Positions 57,207-64,000 of a DNA stretch of 64,000 bases are shown piece by piece. Where the stretch lies: NCBI RefSeq assembly GCF_013426735.1, contig NZ_AP023274.1, positions 124,001 through 188,000 on the forward strand, written 5' to 3'. The number at the start of each line of letters is the position of its first letter. The first letter of the stretch is position 1. The notes beneath the pieces are model-generated. The model made no database searches. It saw only the letters and a program-made list of their open reading frames with translations, and had not been told where the DNA came from. The translations under genes were made by a program, and so were the position numbers. Source of the stretch: Agrobacterium vitis (GTDB lineage Bacteria; Pseudomonadota; Alphaproteobacteria; Rhizobiales; Rhizobiaceae).

Positions 57207-57893
57207 ATGGCCGGAGCCCCTGTAGCCAAGCAATCCCGTCAGGAAAGGGCGAACGCCGCAGCCGAACGGCCGTTTGATCGGGAGTTGGAGGATCTGCCGC
57301 CGGAACTGCGCTGGCGGGAATGGATGCTGAGGGTCGAAGCGGTGATCTTTGCCTCTGCCGAGCCAGTCGGTCGCGAGACATTGGCGCGAGTGGTGGGAAA
57401 AGAGTGCAGCATCGATCTGCTGATCGACGACCTCATCGAGGAGCTTCGGTCCCGACCCTACGAACTGGTTTCGGTGGCCGGTGGTTGGCAACACAGAACT
57501 CGCGTGCGGTTCGCGGAGACGATACGCGCCTCAACTGCTCCGACGCGCGGCGCGGCAACGAAGTTGTCGCAGTTCGAGGCGATGGTACTGATGGCGGTGG
57601 GATATTTCCAGCCGGTCACCCGGGCGGAGCTGAGTAAGATCTTCGGTAAGGAGGTCAGCCGCGATACAATTGCTTCGCTTCGGGGCGCAGGGTTCATCGC
57701 CTCGGGGCCACGCAGTCCGACGCCAGGCGCGCCCTATACCTACGTCACCACCAAACACTTCCTGTCCGCCTTCGATATGGAGACCCTGCGTGATCTGCCC
57801 GACATCGAAGCGCTTGAGGATGCCGGGCTGTTGAGTAGAAATGCTGTGCGCGAGGGACCGATTGCAGGCGAGCCAGAGAGCGACGAAGAATAG
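57207..57893 (+). CDS. ScpB-like protein
   Basis: The 228-residue protein has the ScpB layout of two winged helices: residues about 35-110 (RVEAVIFASAEPVGRETLAR) and 120-190 (FEAMVLMAVGYFQPVTRAE). ScpB normally joins ScpA and Smc in condensin, but no smc or scpA gene is nearby. ATG 57207 has GGAG eight bases upstream; GTG 57201, overlapping the DUF1403 stop, is possible. It may serve a plasmid-specific partner such as DUF1403. Confidence 0.85.
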   Translation: MAGAPVAKQSRQERANAAAERPFDRELEDLPPELRWREWMLRVEAVIFASAEPVGRETLARVVGKECSIDLLIDDLIEELRSRPYELVSVAGGWQHRTRVRFAETIRASTAPTRGAATKLSQFEAMVLMAVGYFQPVTRAELSKIFGKEVSRDTIASLRGAGFIASGPRSPTPGAPYTYVTTKHFLSAFDMETLRDLPDIEALEDAGLLSRNAVREGPIAGEPESDEE

Positions 57894-57941
57894 GGACGGC
57901 GTAGAAGCGCAGAGATATTCGGTTGTCGGTCGCTATATGGA

Positions 57942-58592
57942 TTAGGCCGACGCTACTCCAACGCCTGTTCTTGTGGCAGATCCCATGATCCTATCGGCTT
58001 CCTCCGTAGGGACTGCGAGAGCGAGCAGGATCATTTTGCATATGTCATGCGCATATTCGCTCGAGCCACGCCCGCTCAATTGGGTTTTCATACCAGCCCG
58101 GACCGCGCCGACAACGAAGTCACGAGCACTGTCCAGATGGACGTAATGCAGCCGTCCCGCGCTCAAACCGGCTTTAAGATCAGGTGCGGGATAGGCCCGC
58201 AGGTCAGAGTTGACTGTTTCGGCATTGCCGGACAACGCGAAGATCAGCCACCCCCAAGCCTGGTCTTCGCCTGACCGGATCAATATGCGCCAAGCCTTTG
58301 CAATCAACCGCTCGGCCGGATCGCTGATTGAGGCGCAAGCCTTGCCGATTTCAAGAAATGGATCCTTGCCAACTTGCGTCCACAATGCATCCAGCAAATT
58401 CTCGCGGGTGGGAAAGTAGTTGTAGAACGTTCCCCGGGCAACGCCCGCCGCCCTGATGAAATCGTCGATCGTCGCGGTCTTGTCACCATTGGCGGCGATG
58501 ACGCGCGCCGCCGCAGCGATGAGCTTCTGTCTCGTCTTTTCACGACGCTCTTGCCCGATTTCGGCACGCCTGAGCGCGGTTCCGCCAGCCAT
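57942..58592 (-). CDS. TetR-family transcriptional regulator
   Basis: The 216-residue protein has the TetR helix-turn-helix (about 20-65: TIDDFIRAAGVARGTFYNYF) and a C-terminal all-helical ligand domain. It is divergent from a linalool dehydratase/isomerase-like gene, with a dyad overlapping that gene's promoter 65-81 bases from the TetR start. It probably represses both, with a hydrophobic small molecule as inducer; the ligand is unknown. Confidence 0.93.
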   Translation of the reverse strand: MAGGTALRRAEIGQERREKTRQKLIAAAARVIAANGDKTATIDDFIRAAGVARGTFYNYFPTRENLLDALWTQVGKDPFLEIGKACASISDPAERLIAKAWRILIRSGEDQAWGWLIFALSGNAETVNSDLRAYPAPDLKAGLSAGRLHYVHLDSARDFVVGAVRAGMKTQLSGRGSSEYAHDICKMILLALAVPTEEADRIMGSATRTGVGVASA

Positions 58593-58656
58593 GGTCTCTC
58601 CAGTTTATATCGGCCCGCTGTAAGTGGCCCATTCAAAAGAGTGTACTCGAATAGTT

Positions 58657-58689
58657 CATATTGACAAAATATGTCCAACTTCATATCAT
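58657..58689 (+). promoter_or_regulatory. Promoter with overlapping TetR operator candidate
   Basis: TTGACA at 58661-58666 and TATCAT at 58684-58689 are separated by the ideal 17 bases. The inverted repeat CATATT-GACAA-AATATG (58657-58673) overlaps the -35 element, as expected for a repressor site. Confidence 0.7.
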
Positions 58690-58730
58690 GCATGAACCAT
58701 GCATTTCAACGATTTCGGGGGAGGAAATCG

Positions 58731-60293
58731 ATGGCCATATCCGGTGAACTTCGAAAGAGTGAGCCTTTCGATGTCGCGCGCATGCCGATGCTTGACGCCG
58801 ATCAGATCGGCCATTTGCGCCGCATCGAAAATCTCTCCTTGCTGCTTCCCGATGATTGGTCAGGCATGCAAGCGAAATCGACCCTACAGGAAGATTTTGG
58901 CGGCCTTCGCTTTCAGCTTGCCTATATGTCCTATGCGCTTGCCTTGACGCATCGGCATCGTCTGCCAGCGGCCCCCGGGGTCTTCCGCAAGACTTTTGAG
59001 CGACTGATTGAGAAGATTCTTTCGCCTGATGTCTGGACCTATTGGCATTATATCAGCACCGGCAACGGCGTCATCAACGCCGCGCAGGGCGAATTGCCCG
59101 CCGAGTGGAACCCGGTCATCAAAGACAACATCATGTACAGCGCCTATGTGCAATCGATGTCGCTTCTCTATCACTATATTTTCAATGATGACCGCTATGC
59201 GCAGCCCGGCGCGCTGACGATGGAAATCAAGACCCTTTACTGGGCAGCGGGGGGCAAGAAGTTTGTCTATGACGAGCGCTCACTCAACGATCATCTCTAC
59301 TGGATGATGGTGGAGAAAGGATATCTCGGCATCGCCTGCGAGCCGAATTGTATCTTCCAGATCTGCAACCAGGTGCCGATCCTCGGCTTCCGGTTTCATG
59401 ATCTCGTGTATGGCGGATCGCTCGCGAAGGAAGTTACTGACGGCTATCAGCGCGCATGGTCCGATTTCGGCATCGCCAGTGAACGCGGCCATTTCAGGAT
59501 GATGGTTCAGGAAATCGAAAGGAACCTCATCCCCACAGAAGCGCCCTGGATTGACTTCTGGCTTGGCTCGCTGATGCACGCCTGGAACCCGGAACTGGTC
59601 AAACACCATTATCCCAGACAGATCGCAAAATGGGGTGAGGCGGGGCCGGATGGCACGCTGTGGATCAACGAAGCGCCCGGCATTCCAACCAGCCTCGGCT
59701 TTACCTCAGCACGCGATTTCGGCTGGGCGGCAGTTTGCGCGTCAGAAGTCGGCGATGATGACTCGCTTTCAAGAATGCTAGCCTATGCCGACAGGTTCCT
59801 GCATCGCTCATGGTCCGACGGTGGCCTGTACTACCGCCGACATGACTCATCCTTCGACGATCAAGGGCACTTCCGCGCAATGGACCCCCATACCGGCAAT
59901 GCGCTTCTGGGCTACGCACGGCTCAACGTGCCGGGCGGGCTTGAGAGGCTTTACGCAGAGCCCTGGGACAAGGCCCATTTCGAGGAACCGGCGCTCGTCG
60001 AGATATCGGACAATGCCGACGTGCTGCGTGCACGCTTCGAGCGTGACGCGAAAAGCCTGGTTCTGACGCTTGCACCGAGAGCGGATCGCCACGGCAAGGT
60101 TCTGCTGGAGCTTGGCAATATCTGGGGCCGTGGAGATTGGTCGCTCGCCGCTGACGGTGAGCATGTTCTATCGGGCAACGCGAGCGAACTTGGCAAGCAT
60201 TCAGATGCCGTCGGCGCCAAACGGGAGGGCGATATACTCGGACTGGAATGCGCCCTTCGCGCACCGACAAACTTTGTCTTGACCTTCCATTGA
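58731..60293 (+). CDS. Linalool dehydratase/isomerase-like protein
   Basis: The 520-residue protein contains the (alpha/alpha)6-barrel of the Ldi family. The block DNIMYSAYVQSMSLLYHY and IACEPNCIFQICNQ match Castellaniella LinD as I recall it, including the two catalytic-site cysteines nine residues apart (Cys203 and Cys212). LinD acts on monoterpene alcohols; here the substrate is unknown. It lacks LinD's periplasmic signal and has an extra C-terminal beta-rich part (about 420-520). GGGGGAGGAA precedes ATG 58731. A Sco-like gene follows after 10 bases, and a TetR gene is divergent. Confidence 0.82.
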   Translation: MAISGELRKSEPFDVARMPMLDADQIGHLRRIENLSLLLPDDWSGMQAKSTLQEDFGGLRFQLAYMSYALALTHRHRLPAAPGVFRKTFERLIEKILSPDVWTYWHYISTGNGVINAAQGELPAEWNPVIKDNIMYSAYVQSMSLLYHYIFNDDRYAQPGALTMEIKTLYWAAGGKKFVYDERSLNDHLYWMMVEKGYLGIACEPNCIFQICNQVPILGFRFHDLVYGGSLAKEVTDGYQRAWSDFGIASERGHFRMMVQEIERNLIPTEAPWIDFWLGSLMHAWNPELVKHHYPRQIAKWGEAGPDGTLWINEAPGIPTSLGFTSARDFGWAAVCASEVGDDDSLSRMLAYADRFLHRSWSDGGLYYRRHDSSFDDQGHFRAMDPHTGNALLGYARLNVPGGLERLYAEPWDKAHFEEPALVEISDNADVLRARFERDAKSLVLTLAPRADRHGKVLLELGNIWGRGDWSLAADGEHVLSGNASELGKHSDAVGAKREGDILGLECALRAPTNFVLTFH

Positions 60294-60303
60294 GGCGCTG
60301 AAC

Positions 60304-60804
60304 ATGCTTGAGGGAAGCTTCTCGCTCACCGATCATAATGGACATGCTGTCACCGAGGCGAGTTATCGCGGCAGCTTCATGCTGGTCTATTTCGGCTTTA
60401 CCCATTGCCGCAAAGTCTGCCCGCGCTCACTTGCCTGCATGACTGCGGCGCTGGACACATTGGGCGAGACCCGACGCATGGTCGTGCCGCTTTACATCAC
60501 CGTCGATCCGGAGCGCGACACGGCGGAGAGAATGAAAGCCTTTGTTGAAGCAAACTTTCCGTGTTTCACTGGCCTGACGGGAAGCCGCGAAGCGATAGAC
60601 AGCGCGAAGGCATCCTTCCGCGTCTTCGCCCGCAAGGGGCTCGATCCGGAAGATGCAGAAGGCTATGCCATGCCACACACGGCCTTCGCCTATCTGCTCG
60701 GGCCTGACGGCAAATATCTGACACATTTCATGGACACCGTTGATGATCTGCAAATGGCGAACCGTCTCCGCATTCTTCTCGCTGAAAACGAACGGGTCGC
60801 CTGA
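60304..60804 (+). CDS. Sco1/SenC-like protein without membrane anchor
   Basis: The 166-residue protein has the Sco thioredoxin-like fold, with the copper or redox motif Cys35-x-x-x-Cys39 (HCRKVCP) and His125 (MPHTAF). Typical Sco proteins are membrane-anchored and assemble cytochrome oxidase; this one starts directly at the fold and should be cytoplasmic. Ten bases separate it from the Ldi-like gene, so they form one operon. It could be a redox or metal partner of that enzyme, which is speculative. Confidence 0.85.
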   Translation: MLEGSFSLTDHNGHAVTEASYRGSFMLVYFGFTHCRKVCPRSLACMTAALDTLGETRRMVVPLYITVDPERDTAERMKAFVEANFPCFTGLTGSREAIDSAKASFRVFARKGLDPEDAEGYAMPHTAFAYLLGPDGKYLTHFMDTVDDLQMANRLRILLAENERVA

Positions 60805-60898
60805 ACACAGGAAACAGAGTATTCAGAGTAGCGTCGGCTTAACGGCGGCCGCTGCGGGAGTGGTCACGATGGGAGCCTATGCCGTGGTCGCAATCTCA

Positions 60899-61009
60899 CC
60901 GATGTGATGTCGGCGGACGGCGTTATGTTTGTGCGACATGCTGGGTCAATCAACCTATATTCGATCCTGACCGCATAGATGTAAAATGTTGAAATTTGAT
61001 CCCTGCGCC
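60899..61009 (-). mobile_element. IS5-family end, second copy
   Basis: This 111-base segment aligns along its length with 20603-20715 (shared CCGATGTGATG, GGTCAATCAA, TTCGATC and GTTGAAATTTGATCC blocks). It holds the first codons of the same transposase type (RRHHIGE) and the terminal region. No catalytic part remains. Confidence 0.6.
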
Positions 61010-61639
61010 CATTCGTCCCGCTGGTCAAAATACGGTTAAGCACGAAAATTTCGCAGCACGACCCTTCCAAATGTATTACTAGGTTTGCAGATACCCAATC
61101 GGCAATATTTACATAAATTTACATATTCTTAAATGACATTAACAGGAAGATGCTTATAGTGCGGCCAAATGCTCGAGGCACCACGAATTCAAGCGGAATA
61201 CAATTATTAGGTCCATCACAATCTTCGTCACCGAGCCTTTGTTGAGTTCGACGGGACCAAAAAGTCCGTCGGATACGCAAGCAAGCGGCAACGCCGTTGT
61301 CGATCATGATATTGCCATAACGCATGATAAGTCAGATCTTTTGGCTGCTGTTATCGGCAGTGAGACGGCGTTCCCTAGGGTGAAAACATCGATCACCAAG
61401 GCGAAGCTCGTTGTTAACGTCCATCATAGCCATTTTAGTCCGGTCATTCAGGGTGTGACCTTTGTCGGCATCAGTCTCTTTGACGGCCAACAAACTTTGT
61501 GTGCTGCGCGATCTGCACCGATCACCCTCATCGAAATCAAGCGCGACATCGTCCGCTACTGGGTCGCACCCCGCACGTCTTCAGGAGGCGGATTCTCCGC
61601 CCCGGTGGGTGCCCCGACCTCCGCAAAGGGAATTTATTG
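61010..61639. other. Spacer before the RND operon
   Basis: No gene is supported. An open plus-strand frame from 61239 ends in TGA at 61638-61640, overlapping the ATG of the adaptor gene. It has no internal Met, no ribosome binding site and no recognisable motif; it may be debris of a regulator or chance. The RND promoter should lie here. Confidence 0.4.
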
Positions 61640-62770
61640 ATGCGCAAATTTTCTACCAGGTCTCTCGTGATGATGTTCGCCGTGGGGTCTTTTTTTATAC
61701 CCACCTTCGCTGCCCAAAGTCAGGATAGTGAACAAAAGACGGATCAAGCGGCCGCACTGAGCGTGAGCTTGGTCAAGCCGGAGGTTTTGCTGTGGCCCGT
61801 GATTATCCCCGCCAGTGGTCGTCTTGCCGCCTGGCATGAAGCGACAATCGCAGCAGAGACCAGCGGTATGAAGGTCACCGATGTTAAAGCAGATGTTGGC
61901 GCACACGTAAAAAAGGGCGATTTGCTGGTGCAGTTTGCGCCGGAATCTGCCCAGGCTGACCTGGAGCAACAACAAGCGAATGTTGAGAAAGCGGAAGCCG
62001 ATCTTGATCAAGCAATAGCGAATGGTGACCGCGCCCGAGGATTGACAAGTTCTGGCGCATTATCAAGCCAACAGATAAAGGAATATCTGATTACCGAGCG
62101 TAAAGCGAAAGCCTCTCTCTTTTCGGCGCGGGCTGCGTTGGTATCGTCTCAGCTTACCTTGGACAGGACCAAGGTGTACGCAGTGGACGACGGGGTCATA
62201 TCCGAGCGCTCCGCATCTCTTGGTGATGTGGTGACCGCCGGTGGCGAGCTGTTCAAGTTGATCCGCCAAAATCGGATCGAATGGAAAGCGGAATTGCCAT
62301 TTAATCGGCTGGCTGATGTCAAGGTCGGCACGAAAGCCGTCATCCCAACGCCGCGCGGCGACGTGCACGGTGAGGTCAGGATGGTGGCACCTTCGATGTC
62401 AACCGACAATGGTCGCGTCATCGTCTACGTGACGCTGAATCCCACTCCAGGGATGGAGGCCCCAAAGATCGGCATCCTGGCCAGCGGCTACTTTGAATTC
62501 AACAACACGGATGCGCTCACAGTGCCCGCTGCTGCCGTCACCCTCAAGGACGGCTTCTCATATGTGTTCATTTTGAACTCGGCAGACAAAAAAACGGTGA
62601 CACGCAAGCGAGTAAAGCCTGGACGGCGGCAGGACGATCGTGTTGAAATCATTTCAGGAATTGAGAAGACTGACGACGTTGTTGCGTCAGGCGGCGTCTT
62701 CCTTGCAGATGGCTCTGTAGTCCACGTTGTCGACAGCAATGATGCGGCAACGACGGAGGAATCAAAGTGA
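61640..62770 (+). CDS. RND efflux periplasmic adaptor (MFP)
   Basis: The 376-residue protein has a signal sequence (about 1-26, ending FAAQS) and the membrane-fusion layout: a split lipoyl domain (SGMKVTDVKADVGAHVKKGD ... VYAVDDGVISERSA), a helical hairpin (about 95-150), a beta-barrel and a membrane-proximal domain. AAAGGGAA lies upstream of ATG 61640. It links the inner-membrane pump to an outer-membrane channel; no channel gene is in the window. Its stop overlaps the GTG of the pump gene. Confidence 0.92.
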   Translation: MRKFSTRSLVMMFAVGSFFIPTFAAQSQDSEQKTDQAAALSVSLVKPEVLLWPVIIPASGRLAAWHEATIAAETSGMKVTDVKADVGAHVKKGDLLVQFAPESAQADLEQQQANVEKAEADLDQAIANGDRARGLTSSGALSSQQIKEYLITERKAKASLFSARAALVSSQLTLDRTKVYAVDDGVISERSASLGDVVTAGGELFKLIRQNRIEWKAELPFNRLADVKVGTKAVIPTPRGDVHGEVRMVAPSMSTDNGRVIVYVTLNPTPGMEAPKIGILASGYFEFNNTDALTVPAAAVTLKDGFSYVFILNSADKKTVTRKRVKPGRRQDDRVEIISGIEKTDDVVASGGVFLADGSVVHVVDSNDAATTEESK

Positions 62771-64000
62771 ATTTCTCCTCTTGGTCTATTCGCAACCCTG
62801 TCCCGCCGTTGCTGCTATTTGCATTGTTGACGGCCTGTGGCCTTTGGGCATTCAATCGTCTCGACATCCAAAACTTCCCGGATATGGATCTTCCAACCAT
62901 CAATATCAGCGCGACGCTGGACGGCGCGGCGGCAGCCCAGCTCGAAACGGAAGTGGCCCGCAAGATCGAGGACAAACTGACCGGCCTGAGCAAGCTGGAT
63001 TCGGTAACCACGACGATCACTGATGGTTCAGTCAGCATTTCTGTCGCATTTGAGGTTGGGAAAGACACGCAAGCCGCATTGGACGAGGTCAAAAGCGCAG
63101 TCGATCAGGCCAAAAGCGACCTGCCACAAGATATGGATGATCCAACGGTCTCAAAGCAATCGTTGAACTCTTCTCCTCTGATTACCTTCGTGGTGCATTC
63201 CGACAAATTGGACGATGCAGAACTGTCGTGGTTCATCGATAACGACATGTCAAAAGCGCTGATGGCTGTCAAAGGCGTGGGTGAAGTTGGCCGTTTGGGC
63301 GGCATCGATCGGGAGATCAGGGTAGAGCTCAATTCCAACATGCTCGACAGCCTGGGCTTAACCGCCAATGACGTGAATACTCAGCTTGAAGCTGTGCAAA
63401 CCTATCTGTCTGGCGGCAAAGGACGAATTGGTGGTGAAAGCCAGTCTGTGCGTACCGTGGTTGCGGCAGAAACTGCCGATGAACTGCGCGCAATGCCTGT
63501 CCCGCTGCCAAAAGGCAGTTGGGTCAGACTGGACGAACTTGGCACAGTGACCGATTCCCAAAGCGATTTGACCTCACTTGCATATCTCAATGGAAAACCC
63601 GTCATTGCCGCCCAGATCAAACGGTCCAAAGGCTATTCAGATATCGCCGTCACCGACGATGTCCGCACCGCAATGAAGGCCTTTGCCGCGGCCAATCCGC
63701 AAGTGACAATCGAAGAAGCCTACAACACGATTGTTCCGACCGAGCAAAATTATGAATCGTCGATGGACATGATCTACGAGGGTGCGGTGATCGCGGTCCT
63801 GGTGGTCTGGATGTTCCTGCGCGATTGGCGTGCAACACTTCTGGCGGCTGTCGCTTTGCCGCTGTCGATCATACCGACATTCCTCGCCATGTATTTTTGT
63901 GGCTACACGCTGAACACGATCACGCTTTTGGCGCTATCGTTGGTGGTTGGTATTCTTGTCGATGATGCGATCGTCGAAATCGAGAATATTGAACGACACC
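62767..64000 (+). CDS. RND efflux pump inner-membrane subunit, truncated by the window edge
   Basis: The 411 codons present encode an N-terminal helix (NPVPPLLLFALLTACGLWAF), the first large periplasmic domain (FPDMDLPTINISATLDGAAA) and membrane helices 2-4 with the proton-relay Asp pair in GILVDDAIVEIEN. GTG 62767 overlaps the adaptor stop (GTGA). It belongs to the hydrophobe/amphiphile efflux group; the substrate cannot be read from sequence. The gene continues past 64000. Confidence 0.93.
   Translation, partial: MNFSSWSIRNPVPPLLLFALLTACGLWAFNRLDIQNFPDMDLPTINISATLDGAAAAQLETEVARKIEDKLTGLSKLDSVTTTITDGSVSISVAFEVGKDTQAALDEVKSAVDQAKSDLPQDMDDPTVSKQSLNSSPLITFVVHSDKLDDAELSWFIDNDMSKALMAVKGVGEVGRLGGIDREIRVELNSNMLDSLGLTANDVNTQLEAVQTYLSGGKGRIGGESQSVRTVVAAETADELRAMPVPLPKGSWVRLDELGTVTDSQSDLTSLAYLNGKPVIAAQIKRSKGYSDIAVTDDVRTAMKAFAAANPQVTIEEAYNTIVPTEQNYESSMDMIYEGAVIAVLVVWMFLRDWRATLLAAVALPLSIIPTFLAMYFCGYTLNTITLLALSLVVGILVDDAIVEIENIERH

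Noticed and set aside
61239..61640. 133-codon frame ending in TGATG at the MFP start
   Set aside because: TTG start without ribosome binding site, no internal Met and no recognisable fold; the coupling-like overlap is probably chance.

Overview
The window looks like part of an accessory replicon, a plasmid or chromid, of an alphaproteobacterium in the Hyphomicrobiales (the Brucella/Ochrobactrum or Rhizobium/Agrobacterium side). The main evidence is a complete repABC replication and partition operon with its antisense RNA (26.3-30.1 kb). ABC uptake systems, an ANTAR-type amide regulator, a DUF1403/ScpB pair and many decayed insertion sequences fit the same picture. I cannot name a species. I see no tRNA, rRNA or CRISPR array.

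0-14 kb is a nitrogen-scavenging island for aldoximes, nitriles and amides. A haem aldoxime dehydratase is divergent from an AraC regulator. After an IS630 remnant come amiC and amiR, then a leader with two hexaloop hairpins and a strong intrinsic terminator. Behind the terminator lie a nitrilase-superfamily hydrolase and a Liv-type ABC transporter whose LivM and LivG parts are fused. The simplest reading is that AmiC senses an amide and AmiR lets RNA polymerase pass the leader terminator. The end of this operon has decayed: an amidase pseudogene, a truncated IS630 and an MFS pseudogene.

14-26 kb holds regulator and enzyme pairs (LysR/TauE, GlxA-type regulator/NTF2-like protein/broken gamma-carbonic-anhydrase-like gene, MerR/SDR), IS5 remnants, a tyrosine recombinase behind a long dyad, a soluble diguanylate cyclase, and a flavin monooxygenase broken by one frameshift.

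26-30 kb is repC-repB-repA on the minus strand. A GC-centred palindrome past repC is a parS candidate, an antisense RNA lies between repB and repC, and a dyad upstream of repA is a likely operator.

30-51 kb is amino-compound catabolism. A DadA-like oxidase and an XRE-cupin regulator are divergent from a polar amino acid ABC operon that ends in an isochorismatase-like hydrolase, followed by a GntR regulator. Then come a small-molecule kinase with a class III aminotransferase or phospho-lyase. A long minus-strand operon follows: peptide-type ABC transporter, DeoR regulator, M20 amidohydrolase and two kinases.

51-64 kb holds a type IB topoisomerase, a repeat-rich autotransporter, a small secreted protein, the DUF1403/ScpB pair, a TetR-controlled pair of a linalool dehydratase/isomerase-like protein and a Sco-like protein, and an RND efflux operon that runs off the right edge.
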